In this document: one piece after another, positions 8,986-17,343 of the stretch | Numbering within the stretch: the stretch's first letter is position 1 | How the letters are laid out: every line of letters starts with the position of its first letter | Source: Yoonia sp035117555 | Lineage (GTDB): Bacteria; Pseudomonadota; Alphaproteobacteria; Rhodobacterales; Rhodobacteraceae | DNA length: 64,000 bases | Assembly (NCBI RefSeq): GCF_035117555.1 | Contig: NZ_JAYKPK010000004.1 | Coordinates: 62,001 to 126,000, forward strand | Direction of reading: 5' to 3' | The notes under the pieces: generated by a model | The model's input: the letters and a program-made list of their open reading frames with translations, nothing else | Databases searched by the model: none | What the model was told of the DNA's origin: nothing | Position numbers and translations under genes: made by a program

Positions 8986-10020
8986 ATGACCTATACCCCC
9001 GCCGCCGACCGCTATGAAAAGATGATCTATCGCCGTTGCGGCACCTCGGGGGTGAAACTGCCCGCGATCTCGCTGGGGTTATGGCATAACTTTGGCCATG
9101 ACACGCCGCATCAGACCAAACGCGACATCTGCCGCACCGCCTTTGATCACGGCATCACCCATTTCGATCTGGCCAATAATTACGGCCCGCCCCCCGGATC
9201 AGCGGAAGAGGCGTTCGGCGATATCCTTAAGACCGATTTCCATGGCTACCGGGACGAACTGATCATCAGCTCCAAGGCCGGTTATGGCATGTGGCCCGGC
9301 CCTTATGGCGATTGGGGCAGCCGCAAATATCTAGTCGCCTCCTGTGATCAATCGCTGAAACGGATGGGGCTAGATTATGTCGATATCTTCTATTCGCACC
9401 GTTTCGACCCCGACACGCCGTTAGAGGAAACCATGGGCGCGTTGGATTACATCGTCCGGTCGGGTCGCGCGCTTTATGCCGGGATTTCGTCCTATAACAC
9501 CGAACGCACAAGGCAGGCGGTGGCGATCCTCAAGGACCTTGGCACGCCTTGTCTGATCCATCAGCCATCTTACAACATGCTGAATCGCTGGGTGGAAAAG
9601 GACGGGTTAAAAGATGCGCTGAAGGAATTGGGGGTCGGGTCTATCGCCTTTACGCCGCTGGCGCAGGGGATGCTGACCAATAAATATCTGGGCGGTATTC
9701 CTGACGACAGCCGTGCGGCGCAGGATAAATCGCTTGCCCCCACGATGCTGACCGAGAATGCCATCGGCAATATCCGCAAACTCAATGAGATTGCGCAAAG
9801 CCGGGGCCAGACGCTGGCACAAATGGCCATCGCCTGGGTCCTGCGCGATGGCGGCATCACCACGGCCCTGATCGGGGCGTCGAAACCTTCGCAGGTCACC
9901 GATAGCGCCGGGGCCATCGCCAATCTGGATTTCAGCGCCGATGAACTCGCCCTGATCGACCAATATGCCGATGAGGAACAGATCAACCTCTGGGCGGCCT
10001 CGGCGGAACTCGACACATGA
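8986..10020 (+). CDS. yghZ: YghZ-type L-glyceraldehyde 3-phosphate reductase (AKR14-like)
   Basis: Aldo/keto reductase of 344 residues, close in sequence character to E. coli YghZ, which reduces L-glyceraldehyde 3-phosphate and methylglyoxal with NADPH. The N-terminus YRRCGTSGVKLPAISLGLWHNFG and the block NNYGPPPGSAE are typical of this subgroup. Catalytic Asp/Tyr (FDLANNYG), Lys (ISSKAGYG) and His (YSHRFD) are present. AGGAGG precedes the ATG. The last codon overlaps the next start (ATGA at 10017-10020), so it is translated together with the beta-xylosidase, pointing to use of a sugar or sugar aldehyde. Confidence 0.88.
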   Translation: MTYTPAADRYEKMIYRRCGTSGVKLPAISLGLWHNFGHDTPHQTKRDICRTAFDHGITHFDLANNYGPPPGSAEEAFGDILKTDFHGYRDELIISSKAGYGMWPGPYGDWGSRKYLVASCDQSLKRMGLDYVDIFYSHRFDPDTPLEETMGALDYIVRSGRALYAGISSYNTERTRQAVAILKDLGTPCLIHQPSYNMLNRWVEKDGLKDALKELGVGSIAFTPLAQGMLTNKYLGGIPDDSRAAQDKSLAPTMLTENAIGNIRKLNEIAQSRGQTLAQMAIAWVLRDGGITTALIGASKPSQVTDSAGAIANLDFSADELALIDQYADEEQINLWAASAELDT

Positions 10021-11603
10021 TCCAGAACCCGATCCTGCCCGGCTTCAACCCCGACCCGTCGTTTTGCCGGGTGGGGGAGGATTATTATATCGCGACCTCG
10101 ACCTTTGAATGGTTCCCCGGCGTGCAGATCCACCATTCGCGCGATCTGGTGAACTGGACGCTTGTTGCCCGCCCCTTGGCGCGGGCGGGCCTGCTCGACA
10201 TGCGCGGCAATCCCGATTCCTGCGGCATCTGGGCGCCATGTCTGTCTTATGCTGATGGCAAATTCTGGCTGGTCTATACCGATGTCAAACGGCTGGACGG
10301 CGCGTTCAAGGATGCGCCGAATTACATCACCACCTGCGACACCATCGACGGTGACTGGTCAGATCCTTGGTATGTCAATTCGTCCGGGTTCGACCCCTCG
10401 CTGTTTCACGACGACGACGGCACCAAATATTTCATGAACATGCAATGGAACCACTGCGGCCCCGGCACCGGCTGCAACTCGGCGCATGACAGTTTCGACG
10501 GTATCCTGTTGCAGGCATGGTCCCCGGATCGCGGCCTTTATAGCCCGGTGCGCAATATCTATGCCGGGACCAGCCGGGGCCTGACCGAGGCACCGCATAT
10601 CTTCAAACGCAACGGTTACTACTACCTGACCACGGCAGAGGGCGGCACCGGCTATGACCATGCCGTCACGCTGGCTAGGTCGCGCGATATCTGGGGACCC
10701 TACGAAAACCACCCCGATCTGCATGTGATCTGCGCGGCGGGAACGGATGGTAGGGTCCAGCGCACCGGCCATGGGCAATATGTCGAAACCCATTGGGGCA
10801 GGTATTACCACACCTTCCTGATGGGCCGCCCGCAGGAGGGCCGTTTCTGCCCGATGGGGCGCGAGACCGGGATCGAGGAAGTCATCTGGCGCGATGACTG
10901 GCTCTACCTCGCCGCTGGCGGGATGGTCCCGCGCGAAGAAGTGCCGTCGCCGGTTGAAGTGGACCCGCTGCCGGTCACCGCGACCCGTCGGACATTCAGC
11001 GACACCCTGCCGGTCGAATTCCAATGGCTGCGCACCCCGAAGCCCGATCGGATTTTCCGCATGGAAAGCGATGCCTTGGTCCTGATCGGACGCCAAAGCA
11101 TCGGCAATTGGTTTGAACAATCACTGGTCGCCCGCAGGCAGGAACATGCCAGCTATGTGGCGGAAACCACACTGGATTTCACGCCAGCAACCTATCAACA
11201 GGCCGCAGGCCTCACGACCTATTACAACCGCACCAAATTCCACGCCGCTCTGGTCACCCATCTGCCGGAGCATGGCCGCGCCTTGCAGATCATGTCCTGC
11301 CTTGGCGATTGGCCGGGCGAGGCGTTGAATTTTCCCGCCGACCCCGTCCCCTTGGCGGACGGCCCGGTTGACCTGAAAGTCACCGTCACTGGTGCCGCCC
11401 AGCAATTCTGGTTCGCCCAAGGCGGCTACTGGCAAAAACTCGGCCCTGAACTGGACGCATCGCATATCTCCGACGAAGGCGGGCGCGGCGAACATGCCTC
11501 CTTCACCGGGGCTTTCGTCGGTATGGTTGCTTTCGATCTGACCGGGCAGGGGGCAAAGGCCCGCTTCGCCCGTTTTGACTATATCCCCGCAGGTGCCACC
11601 TGA
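10017..11603 (+). CDS. xynB: glycoside hydrolase family 43 beta-xylosidase
   Basis: Retains the whole GH43 plan in 528 residues: an N-terminal five-bladed propeller (about 1-310) with general base D13 in GFNPDPSF and general acid E191 in TEAPHIF, then a C-terminal beta-sandwich (about 325-525) typical of XynB-like beta-xylosidases. The family releases xylose from xylo-oligosaccharides by inversion; arabinofuranosidase activity is a possible alternative. No signal peptide is visible, so it probably acts on imported oligosaccharides in the cytoplasm. It is coupled by overlap to genes on both sides (ATGA before, TGATG after). Confidence 0.9.
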   Translation: MIQNPILPGFNPDPSFCRVGEDYYIATSTFEWFPGVQIHHSRDLVNWTLVARPLARAGLLDMRGNPDSCGIWAPCLSYADGKFWLVYTDVKRLDGAFKDAPNYITTCDTIDGDWSDPWYVNSSGFDPSLFHDDDGTKYFMNMQWNHCGPGTGCNSAHDSFDGILLQAWSPDRGLYSPVRNIYAGTSRGLTEAPHIFKRNGYYYLTTAEGGTGYDHAVTLARSRDIWGPYENHPDLHVICAAGTDGRVQRTGHGQYVETHWGRYYHTFLMGRPQEGRFCPMGRETGIEEVIWRDDWLYLAAGGMVPREEVPSPVEVDPLPVTATRRTFSDTLPVEFQWLRTPKPDRIFRMESDALVLIGRQSIGNWFEQSLVARRQEHASYVAETTLDFTPATYQQAAGLTTYYNRTKFHAALVTHLPEHGRALQIMSCLGDWPGEALNFPADPVPLADGPVDLKVTVTGAAQQFWFAQGGYWQKLGPELDASHISDEGGRGEHASFTGAFVGMVAFDLTGQGAKARFARFDYIPAGAT

Positions 11604-12421
11604 TGCGCAGCCAGCTTTGCCTCTACGATCTGGCGCGGGATCAGATCACGGTCCTGCTCGACCACGCAGGCCATATCGAGGCCCCGAACTGGCACCCCGA
11701 TCGTTACCTGATCGTGAACGGCAACGGTTTGCTCTACCGCATGGCACTCGATGACCCCAACCTTGTGCAGATCGACACCGGCTTTGCCACGGCCTGCAAC
11801 AACGACCACGGCATCAGCCCTGATGGCAAAACGCTTGTGATCAGCGCAAAGGACGACAGCGGCGAAAGCTGCATCTACACCCTGCCCATCAGCGGCGGCA
11901 CACCGGAACGGATCACCGCGCAGGTGCCCTCCTATTGGCACGGCTGGTCGCCCGATGGCGCGACACTTGCCTATGTCGGCAAACGCGGCGGCCCGTTCAG
12001 CGTGCTGACCTGCCCCGCCACAGGCGGCGCTGAAACCTGCGTGACCGCTGATTTCGACCATTGCGACGGCCCGGATTACACACCGGACGGCGCTTGGATC
12101 TGGTTCAACGGCGAACGAGGCGGCACGGTCAACCTCTGGCGCATCCGCCCCGATGGCCGCGATCTGCAACAGATGACCGACGACACATCCGTCAACTGGT
12201 TCCCCCACCCCAGCCCGGACGGTGAACATATCCTCTACCTCGCCTATCCCACAGGCACCCAAGGGCACCCCGCCAACCTCAATGTCACCCTGCGCCTGAT
12301 GCCCGCCACCGGCGGCACCCCGCGCGATCTGCTGACGCTTTTCGGCGGCCAAGGCACGATCAACGTGCCCTGCTGGTCGCCGGATGCGACACGCTTTGCC
12401 TTCATGCGCTTTGTGATCTGA
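11603..12421 (+). CDS. TolB-like PD40 beta-propeller protein
   Basis: A 272-residue protein built almost entirely of WD40-like PD40 repeats, seen as recurring SPDGxxL motifs (GISPDGKTL, GWSPDGATLAY, YTPDGAWIWFN, PSPDGEHILYL, WSPDATRFAF). It resembles TolB propellers and the propeller of oligogalacturonate lyases, but no catalytic residue can be assigned. There is no signal peptide. The ATG lies in the TGATG overlap with the beta-xylosidase stop, so both are made from the same message. It may bind or process the same carbohydrate; that is inference from context. Confidence 0.75.
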   Translation: MRSQLCLYDLARDQITVLLDHAGHIEAPNWHPDRYLIVNGNGLLYRMALDDPNLVQIDTGFATACNNDHGISPDGKTLVISAKDDSGESCIYTLPISGGTPERITAQVPSYWHGWSPDGATLAYVGKRGGPFSVLTCPATGGAETCVTADFDHCDGPDYTPDGAWIWFNGERGGTVNLWRIRPDGRDLQQMTDDTSVNWFPHPSPDGEHILYLAYPTGTQGHPANLNVTLRLMPATGGTPRDLLTLFGGQGTINVPCWSPDATRFAFMRFVI

Positions 12422-12464
12422 CGGGGGTTTACTTTTTTCCACCCAGAATGCTTGTTGCGCCAAG

Positions 12465-13076
12465 GTGAAAAGGAACGGCAGATTGTACAGCTTTCCAGTG
12501 GCAAAAGCAGGTCAGGTGATCGGATTGCTGGGCGGGTCATTCGATCCGCCGCATTACGGCCATGTGCATATCACCCGCTCTGCGCTGACAAGATTCGGGC
12601 TGGATCATATCTGGTGGCTGGTCAGCCCCGGCAATCCGCTGAAAAAAAACGGCCCCGCGCCGCTTGAAAGCCGGATGCAGGCCGCGCGCGCCATCATGCA
12701 GCATCCCCGCGTCACGGTCACGGATATCGAGGCGCAGCTTGGCACCCGCTACACCGCCCAAACGCTGACCGCCCTGCGCCGCCGCTATCCCGGCGTGCGC
12801 TTTGTCTGGCTGATGGGCGCGGATAATCTGGCGCAGTTCCACCGCTGGCAGGATTGGCGCTGGATCATGGACAATGTCCCGGTAGGCGTGATCGCGCGGC
12901 CCGATGACCGGATTTCCGCCCGCCTGTCGAAAACCGCGAAAATCTATGCCGCAGCCCAATTGCCGGGAAACGCGAGCCATATTCTGGGCCGCGCGCAGGC
13001 GCCCTCATGGTCCTTCATCAACCTGCCGATGTCGCATCATTCCTCCTCGGCCATCCGCGCGCGGGGGGAATGGTGA
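12465..13076 (+). CDS. nadD: nicotinate-nucleotide adenylyltransferase
   Basis: Transfers AMP from ATP to nicotinate mononucleotide in NAD synthesis. The 203-residue protein has the nucleotidyltransferase signature GGSFDPPHYGHVHI, the block WWLVSPGNPLK, and near the end LPMSHHSSSAIRAR, which corresponds to the ISSTxIR ATP-binding motif. A GTG at 12465 is taken as start; it puts about 20 residues before the signature, as in related Rhodobacterales proteins. The stop overlaps the start of the following carboxypeptidase gene. Confidence 0.93.
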   Translation: MKRNGRLYSFPVAKAGQVIGLLGGSFDPPHYGHVHITRSALTRFGLDHIWWLVSPGNPLKKNGPAPLESRMQAARAIMQHPRVTVTDIEAQLGTRYTAQTLTALRRRYPGVRFVWLMGADNLAQFHRWQDWRWIMDNVPVGVIARPDDRISARLSKTAKIYAAAQLPGNASHILGRAQAPSWSFINLPMSHHSSSAIRARGEW

Positions 13077-14539
13077 TGCTGTCACGCCGCCAGATACTGG
13101 CCGGGGCCATCGCGAGCCTTGGCACCAGCGCCATCGCCGAGGCACCCACGCGATCCTACCGCCCAGTCGCGCGGATCGACCCGCGCAATGCGCTGGAAGG
13201 CATCGTCGCCCGCGCGGGCCTGACCGGGCAGGTCAGCGTCGCGCTGGCCGATCCCGCAACAGGGGCTGTGTTGGAAAGCTATAGCCCCGCCACAGCGATG
13301 CCCCCCGCCAGTGTGACCAAGGCAATCACCGCCCTTTATGCGCTGGAAACTTTGGGGGTCGCGCATCGGTTCACAACACGCATTCTTGCTCAAGGCACGA
13401 TCACGGACGGCATTTTAGATGGCAATTTGATCCTCGCCGGTGGCGGCGATCCCGACCTGACCACCGATCAACTGGCCGATCTTGCGCAAACCTTGCAGGC
13501 CGCAGGCCTGATCGAAGTCCGCGGTGATTTCCTGATCTGGGACGCCGCCTTGCCCCCGATCAACCAGATCGACCCCACGCAATTGCCCACCGCAGGCTAT
13601 AACCCGACGATCAGCGGGCTGAACCTGAATTACAACCGCGTCCATTTCGGCTGGCAGCGGGCATCGGGGGCCTATACCACCACAATGGATGCGCGCAGCG
13701 ACACTTACCGCCCAGAAGTCACCGTGGCGCGGATGCAGATCGTCGACCGCGATGTCCCGGTCTTCACCTATGCCCGCGATGGCGACGTGGACGACTGGAC
13801 CGTCGCGCGCTCTGCGCTGAACGAAAGCGGCTCCCGCTGGCTGCCCGTCCGTTCGCCCGCGCTTTACGCCGCCGAAGTCTTCGCCACTTTCGCGCGCAGC
13901 AATGGCATCGTGCTGGGCACCCCCCGCATCATCGACGCATTGCCCGAAACCGTGGAACTGGCCCGCGTCGATGGCAAGGCGATGCCGGGCCTATTGACCG
14001 ATATGATGCGCTATTCCACCAATATCACGGCAGAGGCGCTGGGCCTGACCGCCACCACGCGGATCAGCAGCCCTCCGCGCGACCTGATCACCTCTGCCGC
14101 GCAGATGGCGCGCTGGGCCGCGACGCGCGCGCCGGGGATCGCGCCGCGTTTCGTGGATCATTCCGGGCTTGGCGATGCGTCACGGATCAGTGCGGGCGAT
14201 ATGGTCGGCTTCCTGCAAGCCCCCGATGTCATGACACAGCTACGCCCGGTGATGCGCAACATCAATCTGGTCGATACCAACCAGAACCCGATCAGCGCGG
14301 GTCAGGCCGCCGTGCAGGCAAAAACCGGCACCCTCAACTTTGTCTCGGCCCTCGCTGGTTATCTCCGCAGCGCCGGTGGCCGCGATCTGACATTCGCGAT
14401 CTTCGCCGCCGATCTGGACACCCGCGCCAGCACCCGCAACCAAACGGATGAAATCCCCGCAGGTGCGCGCACATGGAACACCCGCGCCCGTCGTCTGCAA
14501 CAGGATATCCTGCAGCAATGGGCCCTGCGCGCCTATTAA
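13076..14539 (+). CDS. dacB: D-alanyl-D-alanine carboxypeptidase/endopeptidase (PBP4, DacB type)
   Basis: Class C low-molecular-mass penicillin-binding protein that trims or cuts peptidoglycan peptides in the periplasm. The three active-site motifs are present: S79-V-T-K82 (PASVTKAI), SxN (RYSTNITAEAL) and KTG (QAKTGTLNFVSALAG). The N-terminus MLSRRQILAGAIASLGTSAIA reads as an export signal with a twin-arginine start. The ATG at 13076 (TGATG overlap with nadD) is preferred because GGGGGAA lies about six bases upstream; an ATG at 13070 sits too close. Length is 487 residues, normal for the family. Confidence 0.92.
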   Translation: MLSRRQILAGAIASLGTSAIAEAPTRSYRPVARIDPRNALEGIVARAGLTGQVSVALADPATGAVLESYSPATAMPPASVTKAITALYALETLGVAHRFTTRILAQGTITDGILDGNLILAGGGDPDLTTDQLADLAQTLQAAGLIEVRGDFLIWDAALPPINQIDPTQLPTAGYNPTISGLNLNYNRVHFGWQRASGAYTTTMDARSDTYRPEVTVARMQIVDRDVPVFTYARDGDVDDWTVARSALNESGSRWLPVRSPALYAAEVFATFARSNGIVLGTPRIIDALPETVELARVDGKAMPGLLTDMMRYSTNITAEALGLTATTRISSPPRDLITSAAQMARWAATRAPGIAPRFVDHSGLGDASRISAGDMVGFLQAPDVMTQLRPVMRNINLVDTNQNPISAGQAAVQAKTGTLNFVSALAGYLRSAGGRDLTFAIFAADLDTRASTRNQTDEIPAGARTWNTRARRLQQDILQQWALRAY

Positions 14540-14552
14540 ACCCGCGCCCCCC

Positions 14553-14585
14553 CATCGTCCGAGCCTAAATATCCCCGCCGGAGGC
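14553..14585 (-). repeat. intergenic repeat A, copy 2
   Basis: Inverted copy reading CATCGTCCGAG, a four-base spacer, then AATATCCCCGCCGGAGGC on the plus strand. It lies between the convergent dacB and TerB-like genes. Here no hairpin sits next to the element. Confidence 0.75.
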
Positions 14586-14598
14586 CAGAATCTTTTCT

Positions 14599-15021
14599 TT
14601 ACAACGTCATATGCCGCGCCCGCGCGCCGCGTTCGATCGCGGCGGCATAAAGCCGGTCAATATCGAGCTCTTCGCGGATTTCTTCCAGCATCCGCGCCTC
14701 TTGCCCCGGGATTTTGCCATCGGCCGCCGCGACATCGCAGGACAGGGCATAAGCGGTTTCAAACAGCCGCGCGGGCAGGGCATCGCGGATCAGGCCGAAC
14801 AAGGCTTCCAACCCATCCTCGGGTTCCAGCAAGTCAAACACCATCTGCGACATCTGCGGCACGCGTTCGACATCGTAGCCCGCGAACACGGGCAGGTTGT
14901 TGATCGCATTGCTGATCTTCACCAGTTCCGAGGTGCGGATATTCCCGTCCGCGGCGGAAACCGCGATCATCAGCGCGATCAGCGCGTCCTGAGCTGTCAA
15001 TGGGGCAAGGTCTTCTGACAT
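14599..15021 (-). CDS. TerB-like tellurite resistance family protein
   Basis: Helical 140-residue protein of the TerB/DjlA-N fold: two repeats, each with an AADG(N/K)I motif (AVSAADGNIRTSE at about 22-34 and CDVAAADGKIPGQE at about 93-106), the acidic metal-binding loops of the family. There is no signal peptide. The ATG at 15021 starts the conserved region; upstream codons do not resemble coding sequence. The role of stand-alone TerB proteins is not settled (envelope or metal stress is often proposed). It is divergent from lysK. Confidence 0.82.
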   Translation of the reverse strand: MSEDLAPLTAQDALIALMIAVSAADGNIRTSELVKISNAINNLPVFAGYDVERVPQMSQMVFDLLEPEDGLEALFGLIRDALPARLFETAYALSCDVAAADGKIPGQEARMLEEIREELDIDRLYAAAIERGARARHMTL

Positions 15022-15119
15022 GGTGGCGTCCTTTGTAATCCTGTCCCATTTATTGACGGCTTGCCCGTCTCGCAATAGGGAGTGTGCGTGACGGCCCCAT
15101 CGGGGGGCCGCGACCATAA

Positions 15120-16706
15120 ATGAGTAAATCAATGAGCAATCTGCGTGACGCGGCGATGACATCCAAGGCCTGGCCCTTTGAAGAAGCGCGCGCCTTGCTC
15201 AAACGCTACGAAAAGGCACCACCTGAAAAAGGCTATGTGCTGTTCGAAACCGGCTATGGCCCCTCCGGCCTGCCGCATATCGGCACGTTCGGCGAAGTGT
15301 TGCGCACCACGATGATCCGCCGCGCGTTCGAGGTGATCTCGGATATCCCCACCCGGCTGATCTGTTTCTCCGATGATCTGGACGGCATGCGCAAAGTGCC
15401 GGGCAATGTGCCGCAGCAGGACATGCTGAAGGACCATATGCACAAACCGCTGACATCCGTGCCGGACCCGTTCGGCGAATATGAAAGTTTCGGCCATTAT
15501 AACAATGCCATGCTGCGCCGTTTCCTCGATACCTTCGGGTTCGAATATGAATTCTATTCTGCGCGGGAATTCTATCGCACCGGCCAGTTCGACGAAATCC
15601 TGCTGCGCGCCGCTGAACGCTATGATGAATTGATGGCCGTGATGCTGAAATCCCTGCGCGAAGAGCGGCAGGAAACCTATTCGATCTTCCTGCCGATCCA
15701 TCCTGAAACGGGCCGCGTGCTTTACGTGCCGATCAAACACGTCGATGCCACCAAAGGCGAGATCACGTTCGACGATGAAGATGGTCGCGAATGGACGCTG
15801 CCGGTCACGGGGGGCCACGTCAAACTGCAATGGAAACCCGATTTCGGCGCGCGCTGGGCCGCACTCGACGTCGATTTCGAGATGTATGGCAAGGAACACG
15901 CCACCAACACCCCGATCTATGACCGGATTTGTGAGATATTGGGCGGGCGCAAGCCGAACCATTTTTCCTATGAATTGTTCTTGGATGAAAACGGCCAGAA
16001 AATCTCCAAATCCTTCGGCAACGGGATTTCGATTGATGAATGGCTGACCTACGCCTCCACCGAATCGCTGAGCTATTTCATGTATCTCAAGCCCAAGACG
16101 GCGAAACGGATGCATTTCGACGTGATCCCGAAAGCGGTGGATGAATATCACCAGCAACTCCGCGCCTATGCGACGCAGGATGATGCGGGCCGGGTGAACA
16201 ACCCGGTGTTCCACATCCACGCGGGCGATGTGCCCGCCTCGGATATGGTGGTGTCCTTTGCGATGCTGCTGAACATCGCCTCGGTGTCGGGGGCAGAGGA
16301 TAAGGATACGCTCTGGGGCTTTATCCGCCGCTATGCGCCCGATGCTTCGGCGGAAAACAATCCGCAGATGGATCAGGCGGCAGGTTTTGCCGTGCGCTAT
16401 TACAATGACTTTGTGAAGCCGACCAAAACCTATCGCGCGCCCAGTGATCAGGAACGTGCCGCGATGCTGGATCTGGTCGCACGCCTGCGCGTCTGGGATG
16501 GCCCGGCTGAGGATGAAGCCCTGCAAACCATGGTCTTTGCCGTCGGCAATGATCACGGCTTTGATCCTTTGCGCAATTGGTTCACAGCGCTTTACGAGGT
16601 GTTGCTGGGGGCGTCGCAAGGGCCACGCTTTGGCGGGTTCATCGCGCTTTACGGTGTGGATGAAACGATTGCCCTGATCGAGGATCGTCTGTCCGGCGAG
16701 GGCTGA
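15120..16706 (+). CDS. lysK: class I lysyl-tRNA synthetase
   Basis: Charges tRNA-Lys. It is the archaeal-type class I enzyme, not the class II LysS of most bacteria: the HIGH equivalent is H53-I-G-T (LPHIGTFG) and the KMSKS equivalent is K294-ISKS (GQKISKSFGNG) in a Rossmann-fold catalytic domain, with a helical anticodon-binding C-terminus. Length of 528 is normal. Class I LysRS is usual in Rhodobacterales and other alphaproteobacteria. A repeat A copy follows the stop. Confidence 0.95.
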   Translation: MSKSMSNLRDAAMTSKAWPFEEARALLKRYEKAPPEKGYVLFETGYGPSGLPHIGTFGEVLRTTMIRRAFEVISDIPTRLICFSDDLDGMRKVPGNVPQQDMLKDHMHKPLTSVPDPFGEYESFGHYNNAMLRRFLDTFGFEYEFYSAREFYRTGQFDEILLRAAERYDELMAVMLKSLREERQETYSIFLPIHPETGRVLYVPIKHVDATKGEITFDDEDGREWTLPVTGGHVKLQWKPDFGARWAALDVDFEMYGKEHATNTPIYDRICEILGGRKPNHFSYELFLDENGQKISKSFGNGISIDEWLTYASTESLSYFMYLKPKTAKRMHFDVIPKAVDEYHQQLRAYATQDDAGRVNNPVFHIHAGDVPASDMVVSFAMLLNIASVSGAEDKDTLWGFIRRYAPDASAENNPQMDQAAGFAVRYYNDFVKPTKTYRAPSDQERAAMLDLVARLRVWDGPAEDEALQTMVFAVGNDHGFDPLRNWFTALYEVLLGASQGPRFGGFIALYGVDETIALIEDRLSGEG

Positions 16707-16708
16707 AA

Positions 16709-16724
16709 ATCCGCTGACGCGGAT
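16709..16724. terminator. hairpin after lysK
   Basis: Six-bp stem ATCCGC / GCGGAT with a TGAC loop, two bases after the lysK stop and immediately before repeat A copy 3. There is no T-tract of its own. Confidence 0.45.
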
Positions 16725-16757
16725 GCCTCCGGCGGGGATATTTATGCTCGGACGATG
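16725..16757 (+). repeat. intergenic repeat A, copy 3
   Basis: GCCTCCGGCGGGGATATTT, then a short spacer and CTCGGACGATG. It directly follows the lysK hairpin and precedes the DUF4864 gene. Confidence 0.8.
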
Positions 16758-16836
16758 CGGGGCCTTGGCGCAAAATTGAAACTGATCGGGCTTTCCCTGC
16801 GTATCTTTGAAATAAGAGATATGCAGGGAGAGGGTG

Positions 16837-17241
16837 ATGAAGCGTTTATCCATTCTTATTCTGGGGCTCTGGCTGTCGGCCACATCCCTTGCCGCGCAGG
16901 AGAATGCCGCGATCGAAGGCGTGATCGGCGATCAGTTGCAGGCCTTCAATGACCGCGATGTCAGCGCTGCCTGGTCCTATGCCAGCCCCAATATCCAACG
17001 CCTCTTTGGCTCTGCGGATAATTTCGGGGCGATGGTCCAGCAAGGCTATCCGATGGTCTGGGACAATGAAGATGTGCGTTTCGGCGAATTGCGTGAACTT
17101 TCGGGCCTGTTGTTCCAGCGCGTCCTGATCCGCGATGCGCAAGGCGCGCTGCACATGCTGGAATATCAAATGGTCGAGACGGAAAATGGCTGGCAGATCA
17201 ATGGTGTGCAGTTGCTGCCCGCGCCCGACGTCGGCGCCTGA
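16837..17241 (+). CDS. DUF4864 exported protein
   Basis: A 134-residue protein with a signal peptide (MKRLSILILGLWLSATSLAAQ) and one DUF4864 domain, an NTF2/SnoaL-like cone fold judging by AIEGVIGDQLQAFNDRD and the C-terminal YQMVETENGWQINGV. The function of the family is unknown; related folds bind small ligands. The ATG at 16837 follows AGGGAGAGGG; a GTG one codon earlier is an alternative start. Confidence 0.85.
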   Translation: MKRLSILILGLWLSATSLAAQENAAIEGVIGDQLQAFNDRDVSAAWSYASPNIQRLFGSADNFGAMVQQGYPMVWDNEDVRFGELRELSGLLFQRVLIRDAQGALHMLEYQMVETENGWQINGVQLLPAPDVGA

Positions 17242-17251
17242 CACAGCCGTT

Positions 17252-17267
17252 GCGCGGGGCACCGCGC
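17252..17267. terminator. hairpin after the DUF4864 gene
   Basis: Perfect 6-bp GC stem GCGCGG / CCGCGC with a GGCA loop, about ten bases after the stop codon. It lacks a T-tract. Confidence 0.35.
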
Positions 17268-17343
17268 GGTCCGGTCAGCCGATCTTCACCCCTTCGCGAT
17301 AATCCTTTGGGCAGTTGTGCGTTCCTGCACCAGAGGATTTATC

